Below the pieces are notes generated by a model. That model was not told where the DNA came from and did no database searches. It worked only from the letters and a program-made list of their open reading frames with translations. Shown piece after piece: positions 1-11,106 of a DNA stretch of 56,475 nucleotides (positions within the stretch are counted from its first letter, which is position 1; each line of letters begins with the position of its first letter). The stretch covers positions 402,620 through 459,094 of the forward strand of contig BFEA01000652.1 of NCBI GenBank assembly GCA_003427395.1, read 5' to 3'. Both the position numbers and the translations under genes were made by a program. Source of the DNA: Chara braunii. Taxonomy: Eukaryota > Streptophyta > Charophyceae > Charales > Characeae.

Positions 1-546
1 CCCCTACCTCCCACTTTATCTTTTTCTCTCCCCCCACCTATTTCTTTCTTTTCTCCTTCACTTTTTCATTCCCCTTCCCCCCTACTTCGAATTTTGTTTC
101 TTTTTTCTTCTTTCCACCTCTCTTTTGATTTATCTTTTCTCTTTTCCAAAAATTCGAAATCATTTTTTTCCCACCCTCTTTTCTGATTTTCTGATTTTCT
201 GATTTATTTCATTTATTTTTTTATTTATTCTGGAAATTCGATTTTCTCTACAGCAACCCTAAATCTGATTAGGTGTTAGCCTTTCTTGCTTTCGGCACAC
301 GTTTTGACCCCGTGGGGGTAACGAAGTGCTGCCGAAATTTTCTGATTTTCTCTTACTTAGTCTTTTCGGCACACTTTGACCCCATGGGGGTAACGAAATG
401 CTGCCAAAATTTTTGAAAAATCAGATAACCCATTTCTCCCTACCTCCTCACACATTTATTTATTTATTTATTTATTTATTTATTATTTTTTTATTTATTT
501 CCTGAAATTTCTTTTTATTATTTGCGGCATCTCTAGTGTGCTCACC
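1..546 (+). other. T-rich Gypsy leader or 5' LTR remnant
   Basis: Pyrimidine-rich noncoding sequence before the gag start, with (ATTT)n at about 453-499. It holds two copies of a hairpin module (separate entry). No primer-binding site could be named with confidence. The gag ATG at 547 lies in a good CACCATGG context. Confidence 0.6.
290..409 (+). repeat. Duplicated hairpin leader module
   Basis: Two direct copies, 74 bp apart (290-337 and 364-409). In each, TTTCGGCA pairs with a downstream TGCCGAAA (copy 1) or TGCCAAAA (copy 2), and an inner CCCC/GGGG pair sits around GACCCCGTGGGGGTAACGAA (copy 1) or the CCATGG version (copy 2). The 3' half, GCTGCCGAAATTTT, is the same word found in the LTR-like loci at 29780-29796 and 50193-50452. 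Confidence 0.7.
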
Positions 547-2147
547 ATGGTCTCAGATTTTCCGGGTGCCCCACTTCTCCCCCCTCTTCGCACGACCGCA
601 GCGCCATCTGGCTCTCCCCCGTGTGGGATGCCTCGCGCCGCTCGTACGTCTCCCCCTGCCACTCCTCGCTCGACCTACCTTCGAAGTCTCGAGGACGAGA
701 TCGCCCGGCTCCGGACCAACCTCGCCCTCTCACGCCTTCAGCCACCCCCACCCTCACAGGTGGCCGCGCCTTCCGGTGCACCCCCTTCTTCCTCTATCCT
801 TCCTTCCATGCAGGCTCGCTTCCCTCGCCCTGCACCCTACCAATCTCCATCCTACCTCCTCCCCATCCCCTCGGTCGCCGCGACCTCTTCTACCGCAATT
901 CCCGTCCAGCCTGCCGCTGCTTCCCCCGCCGCTCCACCATGCGGCCCAGGCGTACAGTTAGTTGCGCCTCCTTCTCCTCCAGGACCTGCGCCGACTTATT
1001 CCGCCGTAGCACAGTCCCCTGCTTCCCATTCCCCTCGCCGCCAAAACGGTGGCACACCACTCATCCGCTTGTCGGACATTCCCTTGTATGACGGTACAGG
1101 CATACGTGTGTCTAGGTGGCTGCAGGCTGCCACCCGCACGCTCCGGCTCATAGGCGCCACACCCGACACATGGGTGGGTCACCTCTCCACGCGCCTGCGT
1201 GGTGCTCCTTTCGACGCCTGGGAGGATTTCTATGCTTACTCCCTGCGTGAGGGTCGGACTCCGACCTTCATGGATTTCCAAGCGTTCCTCGATGATCGCT
1301 TCGAAACCCGATATGATGTGACTGACGCCTTCGAGCGTGTTGTCACTACACGCTGGTCCGGCTCTGGTGGCGTTGCCGGCCTTGATCGCCACATCCAAGT
1401 TTTTCAGGACGCCCGCCTCGTTTGTGACGTGGCGTTCCTTCCCGAGGCTGCCCTTATCGATCGTTTCTTGGCCAGCCTCCCGCACGAGTACCGCTCCGAG
1501 CTATGGCGGTACGAGTTCACATCGGCCCCACAGGCTTACGAGGCCGCCAGGGATCAGCGGATGCGAGCCCGTCTTCACCCCGCCTCCTCCTCCCAGCCCC
1601 AGCGAACGGGTTACGCCTTCTCCTCCTCTCACGGCACTTCCCAGCGCCGTTCCCCTTTCCGCGGTCGCCCCCGCCGTTCCACGCAGCAAGGCCGCCACTT
1701 CTCGCGCCGCTTCAGCGCGCTGGAGTATGGTGAGCAGGACGATGTTGCCCCACTGTCATCTGAGGGCGACCACAGCGACGACCTCGATCTCTGCGAGGCC
1801 GTCCACTATCATTTGGAGGACTCTACCCTCCCTGCAGCTGAGGGCCTTCAGCTCGCGCTCTTTGCCCTCTCTCGGGCACGCAGCCGCCCCGGTCACGCTG
1901 GCGCATCGCCCCCGAGGTACCTCAGGAGGACCTCCCTCAGGGCTTCGTCCCTCCTCGTGGTGTCCTTTCCCCTGAGGAGCGCGCGGCTATTCTGGGCCGG
2001 CGTGGGTGTTTGCGTTGCCGCTTGGACGGTCATACCTCCTCGCGGTGCCCTTACACTACCGCCCTCGACCGCCACTGCGCTGACCTTTCTCGTCAGCGTC
2101 GTGCTCAGTCCCCCCCCGGCGCCTCACGTCCCCGCGGCGCCTCCTAG
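547..2147 (+). pseudogene. Gypsy gag polyprotein, frame-shifted
   Basis: Gag would form the cytoplasmic particle that packages element RNA. Start chosen at the ATG at 547; the frame is also open for three codons upstream without an ATG. The N-terminal ~170 residues are rich in Pro, Ser and Ala. A typical retrotransposon gag domain follows at about 1050-1590, with conserved Trp and Leu positions (for example DAWEDF and IDRFLASLP). A Ser/Arg-rich stretch leads to a CX2CX4HX4C zinc knuckle at 2007-2048, but the knuckle is read in a different frame from the gag domain, so a one-base lesion lies near 1895. The knuckle frame ends at TAG 2145-2147. A run of seven C just before it could be an indel site or a frameshift site into pol. 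Confidence 0.82.
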
Positions 2148-2152
2148 CCACG

Positions 2153-2857
2153 GTGCAGTGTACACCTGCGCCCTCCTCAGTAGTGGGCTTCTCGACATCT
2201 CCGTCGCGGTTCGCCCCTCTCGCTACTAGAGTTGAGGTATTGCAGGACTCGATAGAGTGTACTCAGCCCTCTGTTGCAGTACCGTCTACGCCTCCGCAGA
2301 CCACCGTCTCCCCTCTTCCCCCGCCGCGACTACCGATGCGTCAAGCCATTCGCTCAGCCCGTTGCAGCGAGCAGCTTGCTATTCGCGAGGACGTTGTGTC
2401 CTCTCTTCTGGACTTGAGCATGCTCCTGGCTCGTCAGGAGCGACTCACCCTCCATGTCGCTGCACTGCGTCGCCTTCTCGCCATCCTCTCTGACCCTGAT
2501 CGCACCCTCCCGATCATCCCCGTACGACTCGGGACCTCCACGAGGGTGTACTCAGCGCTGTGGGATTCCGGTTCTCAGGGCGACTTTATTCACCCACGCG
2601 TGGTGAAGGAAGCTCGCTTACCCACGATAGGGTCTCCGACTCCCATCTCCGTTACCCTAGGGGATGACAAGACCCGGTGCTTCTTCAATCAGACGGTCAC
2701 CGACCTCCCCTTCTTTCTCACTCTCGAGCCGACTGAGCGTTCCCCGGCGTCTCGTCGCCACCGCTCCTCTGCACATTTCGATGTGATGGAGACGGGGTAC
2801 GACTTCATTTTCGGCACTCTGTGGTCTCGTCGGTTCCGCAGCACCGAGGCCGATTAG
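2153..2857 (+). pseudogene. Gypsy aspartic protease (N-terminal pol)
   Basis: Retropepsin-like protease that would cut the Gag-Pol polyprotein. The active-site Asp-Ser-Gly is at 2564-2572 in the context ALWDSGSQGDFIHP, and a flap-like LGDD segment and a YDFIFGTLW segment (usual family form: YDVILGMDWL) follow. The frame is the same as that of the reverse transcriptase downstream, but TAG at 2855-2857 and TAA at 2963-2965 separate the two, so the polyprotein could not be made without readthrough. The first 100 or so residues are a low-complexity linker. No separate start codon is expected in an intact element. Confidence 0.8.
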
Positions 2858-2965
2858 GCGACCAACACTCTCGTTCTGAAAACGAAGTGTGGACAGACGT
2901 ATCGCGTACCTTTCATAGGTACCACGGCGACACCACGCCCCGATCCTCCTCCCCCGGAGCCTTAA

Positions 2966-5104
2966 GTGCCCACACCATCTCCCTCTATCACTGTCACCTC
3001 GCCTCGGCAGTTCGCTCACTTCATTCGACAGGAAGACATCACCTTCTTTATGGTGGACGTGACGGATCTCTTACACTATGATCCACCCTGTCCCGACGCC
3101 GAGCTCATCCCTCTGGAGCCAGATCCTCCCTCTATCTCCATGGCTCTCATCTCTATTTCCGTCCCTCCGCCGTCCGTCGAGTCCACCCCGCCGTCGCGCG
3201 CTGACGCTGACGCTGAGGAACTCGCACGATATACGGCTGACTTGGAGCCCGCAGTTCGTGACCTCATCCGAGAGTACCACGACGTTTTCCCATCGTCGTT
3301 CTCGTACGCCGGCATCCCACCGATGCGTGACGTCGAGCACTCTATTCAGCTTGTGCCTGACTATCGTGTTCACCACCAGGCACCCTGCAGACTCTCGATC
3401 CCCGAGGCCACCAAACTCAAGCGTCATCTTGAGGAACTCCTGAGACTGGGTTTCATTAAACCCAGCAACTCCCCGTGGGGTGCACCCGTTCTCTTTGTTC
3501 GCAAAGCGGATGGAACTTTTTGTCTCTGCATCGACTACCGCGGTCTCAACCGCTACACGGTTAAGAACAACTACCCTATGCCTCGTTCCGATGAGTTGTT
3601 CGACCTCCTAGCAGGCAACCGCTTCTTTACGAAGATCGATCTTCGTAGCGGTTACCATCATATCCGCGTCGCTGCAACCGACGAGCCGAAGACCGCGTTC
3701 CGATCGCGATTCGGCCACTACGAGTTCACGGTGATGCCATTCGGCCTCACCAACGCACCCGCTACCTTCCAGACGGCGATGAACGACATCTTCAGGGACA
3801 TCCTGGAGCAGTACATTCTCGTCTACCTCGACGATATCCTGGTCTATAGTCATACCCTTGAGGAGCACCTCAGACACCTCCGCGACGTCCTTGACCGCTT
3901 GCGCAGACATGGCTTCTACGCCAAGTTGAGCAAGTGCCGCTTTGCCCATCACAAAGTGGATTTCTTAGGACACTACGTGTCTGACCAGGGTCTCCCCATG
4001 AACGACGCGAAGATCACTGCTATTGCGGAGTGGCCCGCCCCCACATTAGCGTATTCCTACGTCCTTACCTCCACCCTCCTCCGGAAGAACCCACCCTGGG
4101 CTTGGACACCCCTCCACGAGGACGCCTTCCACGCCCTCAAGAAGGCGGTGACATGCGCACCGGTTCTTCACCTACCCGATTTCGATCGCACTTTTATCCT
4201 TACCACCGATGCATCTAACTTTGTTGTAGAAGCAGTGCTTTCTCAGGTCTTCCCCTCCTCTCTTGATTCCTCTCATCCTCGTATCCCTCGCTTCCCACCA
4301 CCTACCCCTACCACCGCTTCCCGAATGACGCCTACTCGTCCAGCTACGGACGAGCCTTCTATTGACTATTCTTCTACCATCGTCGAGGACGGCAATGTCG
4401 AGTCTCGCTCAGGTGATTGTCCGATAGCCTTCTACTCCCATCAGCTCCTGCCCGCCGAGATAAACTACACTGCTGATGAACGTGAGGTTCTCGCAGTAGT
4501 TAATGCCGCTCGGCACTGGCGTCACTACCTGCACGGGGCACCGTTCATGGTGCGTACGGACAACTCTGTTGTCCAGGCTTTTCTGACAAAACCGAAGCTC
4601 ACTCCTCGACAGGCTCGCTGGTGGCGCGACGTATCCGAGTTTAGTTTCACCACTGAGCACATCAAGGGTGAGACTAATCGGGTCGCAGGTGCCCTATCCC
4701 GGCGCCCTGACCACGACCAGGAGCACATCCAGCTCTCTTCCATCTCGGTCACCACCGTCCACCACTCGGTGATCGACGAGTTTCGCACTCAGTACCGCCA
4801 CTGCCCCGACTATCGCGACATCCACGCGACCCTTCGGAGTGGCAAGACCGTCCCGAAATGCTCTCTCGGGGACAACGGTCTTGTGTACTGGCACGGTTCA
4901 CAAGGCACCAGAGAGCCCCGTATTTGCGTTCCCTCCACTGGAAAGCTACGTGTCCAAGCAGTAGCAGAGTTCCATGACCAGGCAGCCGCCGGTCATATGG
5001 GCTTCCACAAGACGTTGGCCAGTGTGAGCCGCGTGTACGTCTGGCCGAAGTGCAAGGACTTTGTGAAGGACTACGTCGCAAATGTCCCACCTGTCAGGAG
5101 ATGA
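2966..5104 (+). pseudogene. Gypsy reverse transcriptase and RNase H
   Basis: Reverse transcriptase copies element RNA into DNA; RNase H removes the RNA strand. Seen here: the LGFIKPSNSPWGAPVLFVRK fingers motif, a KIDLRSGYHHIRV palm motif, MPFGLTNAPATFQ, and the catalytic YLDD at 3824-3835. RNase H begins at the first catalytic Asp (TTDAS, 4208) and continues through YTADEREVLAV and the RTDNS motif. An insert rich in Pro/Ser/Thr lies between the first RNase H strand and PIAFYSHQLLP. The end of this frame enters the integrase zinc-binding region (EFHDQAAAGHMGFHKT) and runs out of frame just before the CXXC pair, stopping at 5102-5104. This is one unbroken 712-codon stretch, the best preserved part of the element. 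Confidence 0.93.
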
Positions 5105-5952
5105 ACAGTGCGAACCACCTACCTTATGGTTTGCTCCAGCCTCTTCCTATCCCTGAGGGTCGTTGGCAGTCCATCTCGATGGACTTTATCGGTCCTCTTC
5201 GACCTCCGGCCCCCCGCGGTCATGATGCTATCCTGGTCGTCATCGACCGCTTCACGAAGCGTGCACGCTTTGTTCCGTGCCGCTATGCTATCAGTGCACG
5301 TGAGGTCGCCGACATTGTGTTTGACCGAGTCGTGCGCGACCACGGCTTACCTCTCAGCATCATATCTGACCGTGACCCGCGCTTTACCAACCGATTCTGG
5401 CGACGACTCCACGAGGTATACGGCACTCAGCTCCGCTTCTCCTCGTCTGACCATCCTCAGACTGATGGTCAGACCGAGATCACGAACAGGACTCTCGGAG
5501 ATATTCTCCGAAAGATTGTTCGTGACGACCAGCAGTGGGACCTCCATCTTGCCCACGCGGAGATAGCCTACAACCACGTCGTCTCGCCAGCCACGGGGAT
5601 GTCGCCTTACTATTGCGACCTCGGCTATCACCCTCGTGTTCCCGCGGACTTCCTTCGACCGTCACAGATGCACCCCGACACGAGTTGTCCCGCGTTGGAT
5701 GATTGGGTTGCACACATGACGTCGATCATGAAGACTCGCATGGCACTTCCCAGACTCGCATGGAAGCACGTACGAACCGATCGAGGATGGATCATCCATT
5801 CAAAGTCGGTGATGATGTGCTTATCGACGCCCGCCACTTACAGCTCGAAGCGGATACGCTTCGCAAGTTTCGGCGTCGCTTCTTTGGTCCATGCCGCATC
5901 CTCCAGGCCGTCGGTTCTGATACGGCTTCTAGCGCGGTCAGCTTTCGTGTGA
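5050..5952 (+). pseudogene. Gypsy integrase core
   Basis: Integrase inserts the cDNA into the genome. This frame supplies the CPTC zinc ligands lost from the frame upstream, then the rve catalytic core with D at 5182 (MDFIGPL), D at 5368 (SDRDPRF) and E at 5476 (DGQTEITNRTL). The second D and the E are 36 codons apart, the classic DX35E spacing. After about 5750 the protein continues in another frame (KVGDDVLIDARHL onward, GPY/F-like C-terminal domain), so at least one further indel is present. The active-site residues themselves are intact. Confidence 0.9.
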
Positions 5953-5977
5953 AGCTGTCCGACTACGCCAGGCTCGT

Positions 5978-6538
5978 GTGCACGATGTCTACCACGTCTC
6001 GTTACTGCGTCCTTACCGCAGACCGTCTGAGCGTTTCGCCGGACGACCGTACGAGCGCCCTCCACCCATCATGGTGGACGGTCACGAGGAGTTCCTCGTT
6101 TCAGACATCATTAGTTGCCGAGTCACCGACGACAACCCTCCCCACGTCGAGTATCTTGTACGTTAGAAGGGTTACCCTGATGAGGAGGCTACCTGGGAGC
6201 GCCTCGAGCACTTGCAGCACGCTCGCATGTTGGTGCGTGCCTATGGCCGTGCTCGTCGGGCTGGGTTCACTGCTCCTCCTCAGCCCACTGACCCTCCTCC
6301 GTCTCCTCCGACTGAGGAGACTGCTGAAGTCAAGCCTGCTCCATCTGAGGCAGACCTTTAACAGCAGCCGTATGCTTCTGAGCGTCCACAGCGCACTCGT
6401 CGTCATCCTACGACGATTGACTCTGACTTACCTTCCCATGTCTTTGACTTCTCAGTACTCCATCCACATCAGTTTTGCTACTTCAGCTCGTCGACGCTGC
6501 GGCTCTTCCTCGACGGCATTCCGGACTTCTCATCGTAA
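5978..6538 (+). pseudogene. Integrase C-terminus with chromodomain
   Basis: Begins with the conserved VHDVYHVSLLRPY segment that ends the integrase C-terminal domain. From about 6071 to 6250 a chromodomain follows: EEFLVSDII, then YLV, a TAG stop at 6164-6166, then KGYPDEEATWERLEHL. In chromoviruses this module directs insertion to chromatin carrying particular histone marks. A second in-frame stop is TAA at 6359-6361; the same frame then stays open to TAA 6536-6538 with a Pro/Glu-rich, then hydrophobic tail. Probably the natural C-terminus is one of these two stops. Confidence 0.85.
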
Positions 6539-7832
6539 ACGTCATAGGCAGCTTCATGGACTTCGTCACGATCAGCTCTGCCTACTTCAGACGTCGCCAC
6601 TCTCTGACCACTTTACCCTGTACAGTACCCTGCTTGTGTCGCATGATGGTCTCCCTTTAGCCGGGTTCCTCTGAGTTGGGNTCTCCCTTGGTATACGCAT
6701 AGGCATCGGGAACGTAGCGTTGCCCTAGCTTCCCACCTTACGGATCTAGCTCCGACTTCCTTCACCTTAGGAGTCATCTGCATGATTCTCTTACCCATCA
6801 CCTTCCTACCCTCTGCCGGCCCTCACACCCTAGTTAGGCAGCCCCGCATGCTTCATCTAGGTGCGCCCAGTATACCAAGCTCCCTTGTTCCCTTGCATGG
6901 TCGACCCTCCATAGCGGTCACCCCTTAGCCGAGCTTTACCCGCCCTAATGGTCTATTTGTTAGGGTCATTGGTTCTGTTCGCTCCCAGTTCCCTACCCTC
7001 ATTTTGAGCCTGATGACATGTGTCTCCCTGTTATCTATGTGTGGATGCCCTTAGGAGTTTTCGACCCCTAGGCTGCATTCCCCACCTTCAGAGACCATCC
7101 CACCCTTTGGTTTGCAACACACCCCTCCTGTGACATATGGTTGACTTGTTGTTGCTTGTTGCTCTCATACTGAGGCTACTGCCTCTGACATTTCTAGGAT
7201 TTAGTTGTTCTGCTTTTGTTGTTCTTAGGACTTATACACTAGTCAGTTGTTACCAGACTGAGGTTAGTGCCTCCAACATTCTAGGATCTAGTTGTCACTA
7301 CTTCCTGCTTTCCTAGGACATGTATGCTAGTTAGTTGCTTCTGCTTTTACTCAGGCTGTTAGCTGTGACATTGTTGTTCTGTGACATTTTATAGCCTAGG
7401 TTGCATCGCATGGACTCAGCATGGAGCTTGCTCCGCATCCTAGACTACTCAGGTTTTTCTTTTTCTTTGGTAGAGTTCCGCTTCTTGACGGAAGCGTGTT
7501 TGTATCTAGGCGATCCATCACAGGTCGAGGATCGTGTAGCGGACCTCTGGTTGGGTGGCCTGTGAGACCAGCCCCTTGGCCTGTTCTCACAGGCCTGTGT
7601 TCTATTCGGGGGCAGTCCAGTCCAGTCCAGTCCAGGCCGGTACCTGTCGGTACCAGCCAGTCCAGTCCAGTCCCGTCAGTCCGATGGGGCATACCCCAAC
7701 AGTTGTTTGTTTTCAGTCTCATTCTTCACTTGCACATTTTGGAGTACGTGCGTTGGAGTCTTGCGTGGGGAGCTGCGTTGTGCACCTTGCTCCCTCCTTC
7801 CTCCATCTCCATCTCTGTCACTAGCGGAGCAC
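6539..7832. other. Noncoding stretch after Gypsy pol
   Basis: No gene recognised. The first part is presumably the 3' noncoding end of the retroelement. Around 7150-7400 about three diverged ~105 bp units repeat (ACTGAGG..ACTGCCTC, CTAGGA.TTAGTTGT). There is one ambiguous base at 6681. The last part holds CCAGT pentamers. Confidence 0.5.
7614..7672 (+). repeat. (CCAGT)n pentamer cluster
   Basis: Several CCAGT units in two blocks (about 7616-7636 and 7656-7672) either side of a GGTACCTGTCGGTACC palindrome. Confidence 0.8.
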
Positions 7833-8531
7833 CACACCTGGTGGGTCCGCTACAAGCTGAGAACCACTGGATCTGCCATGGTCAGGATCAGCGCGTCGAA
7901 CATCCTATTTCAGGGCATAAGTTTCGTCAATGATGGCCCCCGCCCCACTCCGGGGACTACCAACGACCAGGCGGTCGCCCTGCGCTGCAAGGGCTTTCAA
8001 TCTACAGTTTTACACCTGTCGTTTCAAGGAGATCCACGACACTTTGTACGCTCACAAGGGGCTTCCTTTCGTCAAGAACTGCTACTACATCAAGGGGACC
8101 GTCAATTTCATCTTCAGTTATGGGTCGACGCAGTTCCAAGACTGCTGTATCAAGAACTTACCGAATACTTTCACCGTAACAGCGCAGGGCAGGAAAGTGA
8201 GGTCAGAAAACAACAGGTTCCTCTTTCTTCATGGAACCGTTAACGGGTCATGTGGTGCTCTCTCCTCAGCAGAGCATGGGGAGCATATCCCAAGGTTTCG
8301 TTCGTCCAGACCAATCTCTAGGCCTCCATCAACCCCGAAAGATGCGACAACTTCCACAACCCTGCTAGACAAGCAACAGGAGCAGAGGGTGATAGGCGCA
8401 GACGAGTTTCATACTCTCCTGCACTCTCGGCCACTGATGTCCAACCTTATCTGGATGGCAACAGAAAATGGATCAGCGGAGGATCATGGGTGCGGGTTCC
8501 AAACCCGTGGCCAGGAATACCCGCAAGCTAG
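7833..8531 (+). pseudogene. Pectin methylesterase pseudogene
   Basis: Pectin methylesterases remove methyl groups from homogalacturonan in the cell wall. Family segments appear in order but in three frames: RISASNILFQGISFVND and TTNDQAVALR (frame of 7856-7990), FYTCRF..DTLY and GTVNFIFS (frame of 8012-8240), then RAWGAYPKVSFVQTNL, a TAG stop at 8319-8321, and the C-terminal VSYSPALSATDVQPYL segment to TAG 8529-8531. The catalytic Asp of the usual GTVDFIFG motif is Asn here (codon 8104-8106), and the usual QDTLY Gln is His. The N-terminal third, signal peptide and any PRO region are absent. Exon-like blocks are contiguous, so a retrocopy is possible. An AATAAA lies about 125 bp after the end. 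Confidence 0.85.
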
Positions 8532-9438
8532 CGCGCGGAGAAAATGGTTTAATATACAAGGCGTTTAACAGTCAAAAAACAAAACGAAGGATTGACCGCT
8601 GTTTGATGTTCATTTTCAGCTCGACGGTGTGACACTAGACTGGCCACTCGATAATTAATAAAAACAATGTGAAGTGCTTCCAAAATCTATGTTGTTATAT
8701 TTTCGTCCATTTTTAAAAGGGAAGGGGAGGGGCGGGGGGGGGGGAGGGGAGAGAACAGCATGATTTCAAGTTNAGCATGATTTCAAGTTATTTGACAATA
8801 TATGACTTCTTCTGAAATCATTGTGAGCGAATCGTGGCCATAGAGAGTGCCTGATCAACAAGAGGTAGAAGCCGTTCATCTTGGAACCACAATGCAAAAC
8901 CATAAAATCTCCGAACAATGTTTGTAACCAGAAACCTTGGAAGATGCATTTGTATGTAAGGAGGCGCTGACGTGAGAGCAGCCAAGCACAATCCCAATTT
9001 CACAAAATTTGTGAGACAGTGAATGTCAGACAATCATGACAAACAATGAAAAAGACACTCTGGAGGGCCCCTTTGAGTATATAATCTTTGCAGCACTCGT
9101 CCGAAGTGTTGAGCTAGCTGCCCCAGCTAGCTCCACGATTTAAACCGCCAGTGGATGGCCCCAGGCTACGTGAGAAAAGGAATGGCTGACTCCTAAAACT
9201 ACAGAGGCTCAGACCCACCTGACCACAATGGCAGGCAGTGACAGTCGGAAAAGACAAAAACTGTGCCACTGGTTTGGCAAAGCTTTGCTGTGACATCAAC
9301 TTTCTTCATGAAAACCGTCACTTTACAAAAAGAAAACATATTTTCGAAATCATGAGAACTTTGCGTTAGCTCACGGAAAGAGAAAAAAAGCACACCGTAA
9401 AATCTGAACAGTGCTCTGTGAGTTGAAAAGTCGCCCAG

Positions 9439-9565
9439 TGCTACGGATGGTTGCAAACTCAGGGTTGACAACCTCAAGTGATGCTAGTGGGACATCTGCC
9501 GGGAGAGAGAGAGAGAGAGAGAGAGAGTGCTACCGATGCTGGCAAACTCAGCGTTGCCGACCTCA

Positions 9566-9612
<47 letters not shown>

Positions 9613-9810
9613 CCTTCGTTTTTTCTGGTGCTGCCACCCCCCCCCCCCCCCCCCCCCCCCGGGTCCTGCCTGACATCACAGAAAATCAACCCAGGTCATA
9701 AATGAAAACATTTCACTAGATCCTAGAAAGCCATGTATGTATTTTCTGTCCAAGTCACACAAGCACCTCTCTCTCTCTCTCTCTCTCACATACACACACA
9801 CACACACACA
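9439..9810 (+). repeat. Duplicated word within microsatellites
   Basis: CTACGGATGGTTGCAAACTC at 9439 and its near copy CTACCGATGCTGGCAAACTC at 9530 each run on to CCTCAAGTGA and are separated by (GA)n. Then come (GA)n 9569-9607, poly-C 9637-9660, (CT)n 9769-9787 and (CA)n 9788-9810. Confidence 0.8.
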
Positions 9811-11062
9811 GGGGTTCAACCTCCTGACAAGTCGGTGAAAGTGCAATGAAACAGTCTGTTCCGTACAGTCATGCTTTTTTTTAGTGTATAGCAAATATGA
9901 CAACACACACACATCGAGTGACAAAGAGGGCCATTTCTTTGGGCCCTCTGATAGCTAGAAAATCAGCAGAGGAGAGGACGAGAAAAGAGAGATCAGAGCC
10001 ACAAATGGTACTAGTGCGATTGAACCTTGGGTATTCCTTTGCCAAGCTTGTGCATGCAGTGTGCTATGCCCCAAGCAGAGATGAAAAAACAATCTTGGCT
10101 GGTTCCCTTCCCCATGGTTTTGCAGCTTGGGAATGGCTAACACCTCAGGACCACACGGGACCGCACAGCTGAAGAAAGAGAGCTGAGGCCGCAAACTACA
10201 GAAGTGCAACGGCGGCCAAGTCCTTGGGGACATCCGTTTGTAATATAATACCAAAAATAGCAAGCCCAATAGTTAATAATAGCTTTTCTGCAGCAGCTAC
10301 AGTTAATAATACAAATGAAGAACATAACTGAGCCATCATGTCATTTAGATAAAATAAATTTGAAATGGTACAACAAAAGAAGATAAGCATGGCCCCTGTG
10401 CAATGATGACATGCATTACTCGAGAAAATTGTCCAAATAAAAAATAAAGTACATAAAAGAGAAGCTGACGCCACCGAGTGCTTCACTCACTACCTTTCGA
10501 AATGCTAGCAGGTCCTTCATGCTCGCAACCGCCGCCATATTCACCCGAATCGACGGTCTTCAAATCCGTAATTGGGTCAGCTTCCACCAGTCCATCTACA
10601 GCCATAATCACCAAGCATTCTATGCGTGCGGCAACAACATGGACAACTATAATGACCGCGCGTTCTATGTGAGTGGCGACAGCGGCACTTTCTCCAAGTG
10701 CAGCTCCAGAACTCGAAAGAGTGCCGATTTCCGAGCAAAAGAGAAATGAGACGGAGTTTGGCATCCATATCTGAGCAGAATTCCTGATCAGTCTCGATCG
10801 GATTTACTCTGAACATGCCCAGCAAAGACCCCCCCTCTCACTTATGCAGGATGCGCCAGAAGACCCCAAGGCACAGGTACCTCTGTACCTCTGACCGACG
10901 AGATGCGCGGGGGGAAAAAAATAGACATGAAACCACCAGTTCACACATGTCTGAGATGACAGCTACCTTCCAAAGGCTCGCAAGCCTGCAACTGCGCCTT
11001 TGGAAAGCGTTCTGTGGCTGCTTTCGCTATCAGCCCAGGGCCGAGTCGAAATCCGCTGACAA

Positions 11063-11106
11063 GTTGCGGTACTCGGATTTCAACAACAAGATTCGAGTAC
11101 CACAAC
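11063..11106. repeat. Short imperfect palindrome
   Basis: GTTGCGGTACTCGGATT pairs with AATC-type sequence ATTCGAGTACCACAAC across an 11-base loop, with single mismatches. Function unknown; could be an end of a small palindromic element. Confidence 0.55.

Larger units (their letters stand above)
1..6700 (+). mobile_element. Decayed Ty3/Gypsy chromovirus
   Basis: The order gag, aspartic protease, reverse transcriptase, RNase H, integrase, chromodomain is that of the chromovirus branch of Ty3/Gypsy retrotransposons. The copy is dead: gag needs one frame change near 1895, pol has in-frame stops at 2855-2857 and 2963-2965, the integrase is frame-shifted near 5080 and again near 5750 and 5970, and the chromodomain has a stop at 6164-6166. 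The window starts inside its 5' noncoding part, so the 5' LTR boundary is not seen. No copy of the 1-546 sequence was found after the pol end, so the 3' LTR is unidentified. Right boundary approximate. Confidence 0.9.

Noticed and set aside
536-1485. Several alternative frames over the Gypsy gag
   Set aside because: Shadows caused by GC-rich codon use; only one frame shows the gag domain.
8490-8515. tRNA T-arm-like GGGTTCCAAACCC
   Set aside because: Lies inside the C-terminal coding part of the pectin methylesterase copy.
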